Shown piece after piece: positions 1-10,365 of a DNA stretch of 64,000 nucleotides. Location: contig LNKV01000039.1 in the NCBI GenBank assembly GCA_001465935.1, forward strand, positions 1 through 64,000, given 5' to 3'. Within the stretch, counting starts at the first letter, position 1, and each line of letters opens with the position of its first letter. The position numbers were made by a program, and so were the translations under genes. The notes under the pieces were generated by a model. It ran no database searches. It worked only from the letters and a program-made list of their open reading frames with translations, and had not been told where the DNA came from. Source of the DNA: Clarireedia homoeocarpa (Eukaryota > Ascomycota > Leotiomycetes > Helotiales > Rutstroemiaceae).

Positions 1-10
1 TTTTTTTTTA

Positions 11-54
11 TTCATTTTAACGACCTGTGTGAGTCTGAGACTATAGTAGGTCGG
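11..54 (+). repeat. 44-bp repeat arm, inverted partner at 10115-10158
   Basis: The reverse complement of this segment matches 10115-10158 at 40 of 44 positions, without gaps, by direct comparison. Both copies end at the same TTAAAATGAA / CCGACC boundaries. The two copies face each other across about 10 kb. They are either terminal sequences of one element or two independent insertions of one short repeat family; I cannot tell which from this window. Confidence 0.75.
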
Positions 55-73
55 CCAGCAGCTAGCTGCTGGC
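54..73. repeat. Perfect 20-bp palindrome
   Basis: GCCAGCAGCTAGCTGCTGGC is its own reverse complement. It directly abuts the inner edge of the 11-54 repeat arm, so it may be part of the same element. No function can be assigned. Confidence 0.8.
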
Positions 74-900
74 GATATAGATTATTTTACAAAGGAGAAA
101 CTAGCAAAACTCCTCCATCCAGTTATAGTATTCTTGACGTGATAGGCTTCTCCTTAGACAAGTAACAGTTCCCTTAAGCCGCAGGAAAGAAGACAGTTAC
201 TCCAGATTCCCCCTATCTTGTACGATAGTCACCAAGGGTTCTTGACAGCGAGAAGTAGCCTCAGATACCTCCCTCCCAGTTCTCTTTGTATAGTATATTA
301 GCCTATAACAAATATCGCTAGTATCCAGCAATCTGTAAGACAGTCCCTTTTACTTGTCTAACCAAATCCCTTCTCCTTTCTTTAGACTATGAAAATTCAT
401 TAAGAATCCCTTCTCTTTTCCTTAAGTTATAAATATTAATAAAAGTCCCTTCTCTTCAGCTTGTGAAATTCGTTGAGAATCCTTTCTTCTTCCCTCAGTC
501 TTAAAAATTCGTCGAGAATCGATCGTAGATCCTATATATCAACTACCCTCTTCTTATTCCCTCAATCTAGACAAATCCCGTCTATAATTATAACCCGCCT
601 TATTCCCCTTTATATTTTCGCCGAAGTTACGATATACAAGCGGAGGTCGAAAGTAGAAGATTGTATTGTAGAAGTATTTCGATCGTGAAAATTTGTCGAG
701 TATCGTCCGTAGGTGCGAATAGCGTTGTCGGGGACAACAATAAAGCAAAGCGACTCAATCTTGGCTCTCGAGAATAAACCTCGAGGTTCGTAGAGGACAC
801 CGCGTACAGGTGTTGAGTCTTCGTCCTCCAGAAAGTAATATATATTAACGTTGTTTACTACGACCCTGCGTATATCAGTGACCTGTGCACTTCCAAAATA
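74..900. other. Gene-free, degenerate repeat-like DNA
   Basis: No convincing gene is present. Between about 385 and 525 the motif AAAATTCGTCGAGAATC and its variants recur three or four times with pyrimidine-rich CCCTTCTCTT spacers, and a further variant lies near 686-710. This looks like a decayed tandem or transposon-derived sequence. The open frames here have no recognisable domain. Confidence 0.5.
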
Positions 901-1113
901 CACCAAAATCAGTACTTTTTCTAATATTAATATCTTTATACTTATTAATAGTTTTTAAGCCCCAAATTATGAGATCTTAAAAGCTAACAAGTTTAGAAAC
1001 TTATAACTCTCAAATTTAACTAAATATCCTCCCCTATGAAGATCTCTAAGTTTCAAGTCAAAATATTGACTAATTATTTAATTCTGAATATATGATTTTG
1101 GCTGATCTTGGTG
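901..1113. mobile_element. Short Tc1/mariner-type MITE candidate
   Basis: The ends form an inverted repeat: 895-912 (AAAATACACCAAAATCAG) against 1102-1119 (CTGATCTTGGTGTATTTT), 17 of 18 complementary. A TA dinucleotide occurs at each end (899-900 and 1114-1115), as expected for a mariner-type target. The 213-bp interior is AT-rich and has no coding capacity. The inverted match continues outward past the TA, so the exact boundary is uncertain. Confidence 0.5.
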
Positions 1114-1288
1114 TATTTTTGAGATGCGCAGGATGGTGGAGTCGTGGTAAACCACGTTATTGCTTGATAAATTATTCGTCAACTAGTTTTCCTAGATTCG
1201 GACTCCCTATTTGAAATTCGACGAGTGGCTCCAATGCATCATTGCCATTGAGACCCAGTACAACATGAAACAGTGCATATGCGTAATT

Positions 1289-2133
1289 TTAAGCCTGGCG
1301 TGAAGTCAGTTTCTCGAACAGCCACCGCGTCACCCTTACTCCCATATCCCTTAAGATATCCCGTACAATATGCCCTCGGTGTACACCTGCTCTATCATGC
1401 ATAAATTCTCCTCTTTCTACCATTACATCAGGGATGAATGCTTCATATAAACACCGTATAACCCACGACGTCACCCCTCCTCTCCGAGCAGTAGGATCTC
1501 CATCTAATGCAACTAACCCTGTACGCCGATCATGTCCAAATGCCGTCCATAGCATCTTCTTTACTCCTTTCCCACTGCAAAGAACACGTTGTACGTCGTT
1601 CGCAAGAAATTGATCTCGTGGGCGTACAAACGTATATATCGGCTTTACTCCTTTCCCTCTCCTACCGTACATTCATCAGACCATGTCACTTTCTTCCAGT
1701 CTGCTGAGGTATAAGCATGATGCTCAATAGCCCAGGTCAAACGACATCGTACGTGCTCTTCTATCAAGCAAGGGCGCTTCAGTTGTTACCATTTCTTCTT
1801 ATTCATCTCTCGCAATAACCCTTGTAAGCACCGCTTCTTGTATGCATCGTCTACCTCTCTCAGTAGGTCTCTCATCTTGATGTGGGGGTTCGTATGATTA
1901 ACGACATCGTATACGTGATCGCGCTGCTCTTCGGCGAGAGCTCGTGGTCTACCGCTACGTGGTTTGCTCTCGGTATTATGTCGTGAGGCTTCGCGTCGGA
2001 GAGTGGTCTTAATCGTCGATAGAGGGATCTCAGGGTGTATAGAATGTATGCGCTTAACTCCCCAGCCAATAGAGTGTAGTTCCTAGAGGCGAGCGAGTTG
2101 TTGAGGGCTCAATTCAGTGCGTTGTCGAGGCAT
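1289..2133 (-). pseudogene. Tc1/mariner transposase relic
   Basis: Read on the minus strand from an ATG at 2133, the conceptual protein has an N-terminal helix-turn-helix/arginine-rich DNA-binding part (IPLSTIKTTLRREASR, then SGRPRALAEEQRD). It continues with the first catalytic motif TWSDE, then KMLWTAFG and the second catalytic region FMHDRAGVHRGHIV. This order is that of Tc1/mariner DDE transposases. The frame is broken by two in-frame stops, one soon after RL near the start and one after KKKW, and by a single-base frameshift just after WSDECTV. The end carrying the third catalytic residue is missing or unrecognisable. It is therefore a dead copy. AT-rich surroundings suggest repeat-induced mutation, but I did not measure this. 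Confidence 0.8.
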
Positions 2134-2541
2134 TATTGCGAATAGCTTCAAAAATCTATGATTCTTTGTATTGTTAAAAGCAGCCTCATAAAAAACGTAC
2201 AGTAAAGATAGTAGCATTTTATATGGTCAGCGCGAGGGTTTCATGTAAGATTACCCCACTGTACAGCCTGGATTCGATGTACGGAGCACTACAAGTAGAG
2301 TCTGCGAAGCGCTTCGGCGGTCCCACACGGGCGTATTACAGAAAGCCTGGTGCTGCTGTGCCATGCACTGTGGGAGCAGGAGCAGGGGGCGATCAATTAC
2401 CACGTCGCCCGCCACACATTTTGATTTTCTGCTTAAATGGTGGCCTCGTTCACTGCCACGAGGCGATGATTGAATTGAGCAAGCATCACCATCAAAATGT
2501 CCATCTAGCCATGTCCATTCTTTGATCAATACATCGGCGCA

Positions 2542-5500
2542 ATGGAAAACGAAGTCACAGATAATACCCCGCCCTGCAAGTTGGCCGAACGATATTTGGT
2601 GAACAGTGAGATCGAACCTGTCAGCGACCTGCTCCCAAGAGCAAGCGCTCGTCACTACATACCAAGGAGGTGCATCGAAGCTCTTTTTGCCGACGAAGTG
2701 ACTGGAGTAAGGCTGGAAGGAATCTTTATATGTCCTTGTCATGAATGCGTACAAGATGGCGGCCCAGTTGATGATCGTTCGACACACTTCAACGAGCTGA
2801 GAGAAAAGGAATTGAGGGCCGACTATGCAACTATCTTTGCTTTACTCATCTATGTACATCGACCAGGATTGATTCGTGTTTTTCAACAACATGGATTGAA
2901 GCTGCATGGGACCGAATACTTACAAGAGAGTGATTTTGATCGGCTGAAGGAAAAAATCCGTGGTCAGCCACGAAAGGAAACCATTGCTGATCTTGATTCA
3001 CTGAAGAAGAGAGTGTTGAGAGATCAATATAGCTTTCTCGTAAGAACACTGAAGCCATATTCTGACATCAAAGTAATACCCGCGAAAGAGCTACTCCCAA
3101 TTAAGGAGAATGGAACACCCAAGGGAAAAGGTTCTTTTGCAGAAGTCCACTGCTTTGAGTTTCAGGATGATGATTATCGCTCCAAGGAGTTCGGCCGGGT
3201 AAATATTCACATGATTTCAAAATGCGAGAGACTGATAGCAAGATTCTAGGTTACCAAATTTGCGCGCAAAGTTTTCATGAATGGAGAGGCTCGTTCATCA
3301 GCGAAAGAGTGGTACAATCTACAGGGTCTCTCAAAGGCAACCAACCATCAACACCTCATGCCCGCGTTAGGTGCGTACTGGCATGGAGACATATTTTTCA
3401 TTCTTCAGGAGGAAGCAGATATGTCCCTCCACGACTATCTCAGCAGAGGGCAGGGTGTGGATTACAAATCCAGCGATCTGTGGAGACAGGTGCAAGGTCT
3501 TGCGGAGGGCATAAACACACTGCATAATCTGTACCAAGGGACTAAGATAGCATACCACCAAGATCTAAAACCAGCAAATATTCTTATTGTCAGAGGGATA
3601 ATGAAAATCGCGGACTTCGGATTACTTGAGTTTAAACCAGTCTTACCAGACGAGACTGGGTCCACTGGTGTCGTCAGTACCCACAACACTGGTTACTACG
3701 CTCCTCCGCGTCAAGGACAGTACAGTCGAAAAGATGATATCTGGTCACTTGCATGCATAATCTCTGAACTTGCTACTGCAGATATCCAAGGCCGAGATGA
3801 AATCCCAAAGTACAGAGAAGCTCGTATAGCGGAGGGACAGCGTGGGAGGGATACGCCTTCCTTTTTCCTCGGAACATTTGTCAAGAATCAAGTCCTTGAT
3901 AAACACGGACAGTTACAGCGCATTATACAGATACAGGAACCTACTGGTCAAGACGATACAACAAGCATGTTTCAAAGAAAATTCTATACTGCTGCTTTCT
4001 TCGCGCTTTTAAATAGCATGTTCCGCCATGACGATAGCCCCGGGAGCCTCCTAGCAGTTCCAGGTCAAGTGTTAATACCCGATGCCGGTAAAGTGGCAGA
4101 AACACTGGAGACTTTTCGGAAAGAGGCAATGTCTTCTCCTTTACTGAACGTCCAAGGTGGGACTACCGGCTCGTCTTCACAAAGAGATGTGGGAAACACC
4201 GAGGGCCTGGTCATATCCATGAACAACATTTTGTCAGAATTTCAAAACACCTTAAGCCAAAAAGAGGAAGAAAGATTTGGACAGGTCAATCGTACCAACA
4301 TGACACAATTCCTTGTTAATTTACAAGCTAAGCAGCGCTTAGAGCGCCGTCAACAAGGACTGAAGCGACTAAGCCCTTTTCTCGAGGCGTTTGAACAATT
4401 TGGGGACCTTTTTGGAAAGTTTTGTGTGCCTGACAGGTTTATGACGTTCATTTGGGTAGTAATTCAAACTCACTCAGGTCAAGACTCATTGCTGACGTTT
4501 TCCTTTAGGGACCTGTCAAATATATGCTTGAGGTTCGCGGATCATGCATAATAGTCCCACCGAGTACTGACTGGTTTACGTAGTTAACACAGGACCATCG
4601 AGAAGCGCTCAACCAAATCGTTGATGTGTACGGGGAGGTTGGGCGACAACAACCATTTCATCCTCGATATGACGAGCTCCTTCTTACCCAACTGGACATA
4701 ACGCAAATTATCTCTGCTGGGTATTCCGACATTATTCATGTGCATGCGATTGCTCTGCAAATTTTCAGACACCGCCGTGAGTTTTGCACCTTATAGGACG
4801 ATCAAATTTTGTACTGATAGGATGCAGGTTGGAAAGACATATTTTTAACGTCTTGGCCGAGGTGCAGGATTCAAATTTCTAGATACATCTCCAGCATGGC
4901 GTCCCGCCTCGATGCCATTGTACATGGAGGCAATTTCGAACAGCCTCACACAGCTCAAGGCCAATTCACTCTTGAATACGAACAAAATCCCATCAGGATG
5001 GATGATGAGCAAAGGAAAACCGTCTACACCTGGCTGAAACCTATCGACATGGAGAATGAGCAATACCACTTGAAGGGAATTCGAAATCGGTGCTCTCTCG
5101 GCGCGATGCCAGGTCGCTGGCTTTTGGACCATATGACGTTCAAAGAGTGGTTCGACCCGCAGTTCACGGTGCTACCCACTTTGTTGTGGCTTCATGGTCA
5201 CCCTGGGGTTGGTAAGTGTATCCTTACAGACCACAGTGTTAAGCGCCCCCTCCAGTATACTAAAAACCGCCGCAGGAAAAAGTGTCCTCGCGTCCTTGGT
5301 AATAGAGGAAGCTCAGAACCTGTCACCCAAACCGATTGTTTTGTTTTTCTACTTTAAACAAGGTAATGATGATCGAGATACTTTCGTATCCATGGCTCGC
5401 ACATTGCTGGCGCAGCTTCTTAAACAAGACACCGGAATTCTTGATTACATGTACAACAGCTGTTGCAAAAACGGAGAGCCTTTCTTGAATTCTCGATCGC

Positions 5501-7711
5501 TAATCGAAGAGCTTCTGCTCTTTGCGCTGAGTAATTGCAATTCGGCCTATATCATCTTAGATGGATTAGATGAATGCGCCTCTAGAGATGAACGAAAGAC
5601 CGTCGTGGACTTTTTCCGCAAAATAATCGAAAACCATGATGGTGATCAGGATGCAGATCGCCTTCGTTGCATGTTCGTTAGTCGTAAAGACAGTGCACGG
5701 AAAGACTTCAGCGGTCTGGCTGACATTGCCGTGGACTTGGAGAAGAACGAGGACGATATTGATGCTTTCTGCCAATTTCGGTCTCACGAGCTTGGCGAGA
5801 ATCTAAGAATTCCTGAGGATAAATTGAAAGAGATCGCCAGCGTTGTCTCTGCGTTCGCTCATGGTAGACACGACTCGAAAACTAGCGTCATTTTGGATGA
5901 AGAAAGCTGATTTTATTATCTCTCTAATAGGTATGTTCCTTGTCGCCGAACTAGTATGGATCAATCTGTGTGGCCAAAGCTCGATTGAAGGCTTAGAAAT
6001 CGAATTGGATTCGCTTCCAACAGACCTCGACAGGCTAGACGAAGCGTATGTGTCTTCAAGATCACTTTATTATTTTGGCTCACCTTCACCTAGGTATAAA
6101 AGAATCATGCGGACCATTTTGGAAAAACCTGTCAAGGCACAACGTGAAGAAGCCAAGATGCTTTTGAGCTGGCTCATTTATGCCAAGCGACCATTGAAGC
6201 TTCATGAGGTACAAACAATGAAGTCTATCAACTTAGAAAAAGGAGAAGTCGAGTTTGAAAGGCGGCACTTCCGAGTGAAGCCTGAAGAACTCTGTGAATC
6301 TTTGGTCAGCGTTCGACGTGATGGGTCAATTGAGTTGGTGCATTCAACTATCAAAAAGTACGCTGCCCTGGTAAGATAATGAGGTTGTGTAAAGACTGAC
6401 TTGATAAACTATAGCTACTTACTGAATAGTAAAGACCTCGATGGTACGGCAAAGGAATTAGATTTAGCAACTTTCTGCGTCGACTATCTTAATCTTCCAA
6501 TTTTTAACAAGCCATTTTCGACCCGCACAGTCATAGATGGAGGCTATGGATTTATGGAATACGCTGTTCTCAATTGGGTGCGTCACTTGGAAGCAGGTTT
6601 GTCGGTTGAACCTGGCCCTGATGAATCGACGCGAAATTTCTGTGAGTCTTTCGAGGCGCTTCTCGAGAGCCATTGGACAACGCCGACCATTGAACCAAAG
6701 ATCTTTAAGCGCACGCGAGATAAGTTGCAAATCTTTGAAACTTCGCTCCAGCACAAACAAATCCAGCAAGCTGTGGCTTCAACGCAGGAGCATATCAAGC
6801 GCTTTGGGGACATGCGGCCCGGCGAATGTGCTCTTAATCTGGCAGAGATTGTGGCCGGTATCCGAGTTCAGATAGAATCTGTTGTCCTAAACGGCGCGGA
6901 CGGGTCGACGGGCGAATCATTAGGCCACGAATTAGAACAAAAATACGGCACACATTTGTTCAAGTGCCCAAGATTCAGCTGCAAGTACTTTACGGATGGC
7001 TTCGCCTCTAAAGAAGAACGCGGCGGCCATGTTCAAAGACACGAAAGACCATTCCGCTGCACCGATATCCACTGTACTGGCTTCATCGGCTTCGCAAAGG
7101 AGGAGCAGCTGACGAGGCACCTCAAAGAGACTCATCCCGATCACACGAATCAGGACTCGTTCCCAACAGAGGATGAGATTACTGAAAGCCAGAAAGAATA
7201 CGTGCCTGAGACAGCCGTCGAACTCGAAGAAACTCCAACTGCCATTGCTGAAGTACCAGATGCAGATGCAGATGCAGATGCGAACGCCGAATCCGAGTCA
7301 GAATCAGAATTAGAGTCAGAAAAAGTCGCCCAGCCCGCAATGGCCTCCAGACCCGCGAAACGCACAAAGACGCAATCGGAATTCAAGTGCGATCATTGCG
7401 ACAAAACCTTCACTAAACGCTATAACCGGGATTCACACTTGAGGACGCATGGAGTCGGCGAACAGTTCCGTTGCAACATTTGTGGTAAACATGTCACCAG
7501 ACGAAGTGATCTCACAAGACACATGAAATTGCACGACAAAGTCAAAGATTTCATCTGCGGAGGAGTATTGAGGAATGGTGAATCCTGGGGATGTAAGCAG
7601 AGTTTCCTAAGAGCAGATATTTTAAGCAATCACCACAAATCGAAGAAGGGACAGAAGTGTATTGCCCCTCGCGAGGAAGAAGAGCGGGCCCAAGCTGCGG
7701 CGTACATATAA
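2542..7711 (+). CDS. Kinase-NACHT-C2H2 zinc finger STAND protein
   Basis: Nine exons give 1575 residues: 2542-3198, 3250-4455, 4509-4532, 4584-4776, 4828-5211, 5276-5863, 5931-6045, 6094-6357, 6415-7711; all phases agree. Residues 1-190 are an unassigned N-terminal region. A protein kinase domain follows: GKGSFAEV near 195, Lys226 in FARK, HQDLKPAN at 322, DFG at 341. Next is a helical fungal STAND leader (FIWGPVKYMLE) and a NACHT-type NTPase with P-loop GHPGVGKS near 815-822 and Walker B YIILDGLDEC at 913-922, ending in the winged-helix motif VHSTIKNYLL. An acidic DADADA/ESESE linker and several C2H2 fingers (from about 1328, 1469 and 1497) finish it. No WD, ankyrin or TPR repeats were seen, so the fingers replace the usual sensor. 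Function is inferred as signalling or non-self response. Exon 3 is only 24 nt; the 6358 donor (GTACGC) was chosen because it restores the conserved motif. Confidence 0.85.
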
Positions 7712-8299
7712 GTTGCCAATTATTTAGAGATGCGGCCACGTCCACACCGGTCGCTGAGTTAGAGAATCAGGCGCGTATCCTAACCTTAGTTTTCCTCGTT
7801 CACAGCCTGAACAAGTTTTATTTGTATAGTGAAAATAAGATATAATCTATCCTGGGGCTGAATTCATTCATAGTGTGAACAAGATCTCAAGTTAGAAGAT
7901 TCTCTATATACTATATATCAGATAATTACTCTATATAATCAATATACTCCGAATCTTCAGATTATTATAATATAGATTAACTTATTGGAATTTCGTTTTT
8001 GGTAACGTAAAATTATCACGGGAATAAAGTTGATCCAAATTTAGAATAAGAAATGTAGAATCCGAGAATTGAAAAACTGGTCAACGTCGTTATACTGAAT
8101 TTGGGAAATTGTTTTAGGGAACGCGGAGGTATCAACAGAGTATAGAGATAACCCGATTCTCCTTGATCTATAGTCGTATATACTAGTTTTCTGTTAAAGA
8201 AGAAATATCAAAAGTATATAAGAGAAACGCGTGGATTGGTGAGGACGAACAATTGAGGTGAAATGCGACCGCTGAAATCGTGGCAATACTGACAACCGG
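7712..8299. other. AT-rich intergenic DNA
   Basis: The first part is the 3' flank of the kinase-NACHT gene. From about 7840 the sequence is AT-rich and without coding potential. Nothing further is recognised before the MITE at 8300. Confidence 0.6.
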
Positions 8300-8795
8300 T
8301 AGGCTGCGGCAGAAGCCCAGTGGGCGGGGCCCCAATGAGCGTTGACCCTTTGGGGCCCCACTGGGTGGGCTGAGAAAATGAAAACCCGGCCCACGACCCA
8401 TAGGTTACCCACGACCTGTGGGTTACTCATTACCCAGTGGGTAATAAGTTGGGTTATAGGTAATGGGTAGCCCACGGAGTAATAGGCAATGACTAATTTA
8501 TTATAGAATTACTTAGATTAATGAACGATATGATGATTTTTTTAATTTTTTTGACTTGATTGAAATAAATATAATATAAATACTATTTGAGTTATAAAAG
8601 ATTAGTAGAAATTATTTTCTATATAACTTCTTAGTCTACAATAGGTCCTGGGTTCTTGGCAGCCCGCTGGGTTCTTGGCAGCCCACTGGGTAACCCATGG
8701 GCGGGACATCCCATTGTCCCATTACCCGCCCAGCCCATGGGGATCCAGTGGGCTGGACAAGAAGTGTAGAAACCCGGCCCCACGCCGCAGCCTAG
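8300..8795. mobile_element. hAT-like non-autonomous element (MITE) candidate
   Basis: The ends carry an exact 11-bp inverted repeat, TAGGCTGCGGC at 8300-8310 and GCCGCAGCCTA at 8785-8795. Both terminal thirds are GC-rich and packed with copies of GCCCACTGGG/CCCAGTGGGC and the related ACCCATGGG, while the core (8480-8640) is AT-rich. Repeated subterminal motifs next to short TAGNG-type ends are characteristic of hAT elements. No 8-bp target duplication is visible: the left flank reads ACAACCGG and the right GGTTTGAC. The boundary or family assignment may therefore be off. There is no transposase. Confidence 0.5.
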
Positions 8796-9456
8796 GTTTG
8801 ACTCAGACTAGAGCTCAGTCAGTCTACGATCACTAACACCTTGGAGTTTTCGTACAGGAGCCATCCTTTTGTCCATGATACTGGAAGCTTTTCTAGCAGT
8901 GAAACAAGCCTTTTGTGGAGTGCCAACCACCACAAGTCGGTAGTGTATACTCTATTGGGACGTTAGATCACTGGCGATCGAGTCATGAACGATGGCATTT
9001 TACAGTGACTTATATACCACAAAACTACTCTTTCTCGCACTCTGAACGTGTCTTCTCCATGCTGCCAGTTTTCTAAGCGTGAAAATCAACGAAAACAATG
9101 CAAAAATGAGACCAAAATGAAACATCGTGATAATTGATCATCAGGTGATGACACCTCTTGGACTTTTTAAGTATGTAATTCAGTAGCTGCTCACATATGT
9201 TCTCCTTGTCGGCTTCCCTACGCTATAACTTTGATATGGAATAAGACTTGTCCAAGTAGGAGTCATTGGTGGTGTTAGATGGGGATCAATGCCTGAAGCA
9301 GCGTTTGCTGTGCCTCACTGTCTGAAGCAGCGCTGTTTGCTGTGCCTCACTATCACCCTCCATCAATATTCTATTACTGAAAGCAGTGTCACTTGGAGTG
9401 CATTCGATGCGACAGTAAACGCAGCACGAGACAGAGAAGGCAACAAAACCTCAATG

Positions 9457-9494
<38 letters not shown>

Positions 9495-10015
9495 ATAAGT
9501 GCAGATCGCAAGTGTACCTACCTATGCTACCTGTTGACCGATGTAAGCTGTGAATATATTATGCAAGTAATCTTCACCGATGCAACCCAACAAGAAATAT
9601 AATAACATATTAGTAAATGTGGTAAGGCATTTAATGATCTTACACAAGGAATGGGATTGAAGCAACAGTTGGAAATAGTATGCTATAGTATATCCGATGG
9701 ATACGAATCACCAGGTACTGTAGAGACCGCAACGCTTCGACCTGATTTGTATTTGCTGACCCACCTGCTGCATACACTACAGCACGGAGATGCCCCGTGC
9801 GGCACAGGCGTATCAGCAAAAACAAAAGGCATTTAGACATCACACCTTGGATTCTCAGATTCTCATACTTGGACCAATGAAGTTGTGTCAAGCCGATCAA
9901 AATAGTCCTCGGTTTGATGGCGCAGTAGTACTGCGTCGGACTTCGGAGATCCCAATGTCACTCTACCCCCCTAGAAAACTTTGTACTCAGACAAAACCCC
10001 ACCTAGCCAGTACTC
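8796..10015. other. Gene-free repeat-scarred DNA
   Basis: No gene is supported. The stretch contains an imperfect direct repeat of about 28 bp (CTGAAGCAGCG..TTTGCTGTGCCTCACT) at 9293-9320 and 9322-9351. A run of 30 A residues lies at 9461-9490. The A-run could be the 3' tail of a retroposed transcript, but nothing upstream of it is recognisable as a SINE, a LINE or a processed gene. Confidence 0.5.
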
Positions 10016-10127
10016 AGCTTAACTAAGAGCTTGTGTACTGTCCAGCCTATCTGGGAGCTTGTATACTTCTCAGCCTAACTGAGCACTAGTGTACTTCTCG
10101 GTCTAGCTGAGAACCCGACCTACTATA
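10016..10127. repeat. 28-bp tandem repeat, four units
   Basis: Units at 10016-10043, 10044-10071, 10072-10099 and 10100-10127 share the pattern AGCCTA-CTGAGAGCTTGTGTACTTCTC with increasing divergence. The last unit runs into the inverted-repeat arm at 10115-10158, so the array may be a subterminal part of that element. Confidence 0.7.
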
Positions 10128-10158
10128 GTCTTTGACTCAAAAAGGTCGTTAAAATGAA
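10115..10158 (-). repeat. 44-bp repeat arm, inverted partner of 11-54
   Basis: This is the inverted copy of 11-54, with 40 of 44 identical positions. It lies directly downstream of the 28-bp tandem array and about 200 bp beyond the end of the Pth11-like gene. Confidence 0.75.
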
Positions 10159-10365
10159 AAGTCAATCAAAATCAATCAATCAACGGGCAACCCTGGTCTG
10201 ATAATGGATTCAGTAGGATTTCTCTCATACATAGATTGCATTAACTTTTTAAGATAGAGAAGATAAGGGAGTGTTATGGAGGAAAGCATGTATGTATTGT
10301 GCCGCGCCACACCGCGCCCCCACTCCTCCACCCACCACATCAGCCGGGCATTCGTGCACAAACTC

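Noticed and set aside
610..906. 98-codon minus-strand frame near the left edge
   Set aside because: No recognised motif; it is located in degenerate repeat DNA next to a MITE and is likely fortuitous.
2251..2787. 178-codon minus-strand frame overlapping the NACHT gene start
   Set aside because: No domain is recognised; it is antisense to the first exon, and its composition follows the opposite strand.
8194..8475. Minus-strand frame in GC-rich repeat
   Set aside because: It consists of the palindromic subterminal motifs of the MITE, not a protein.
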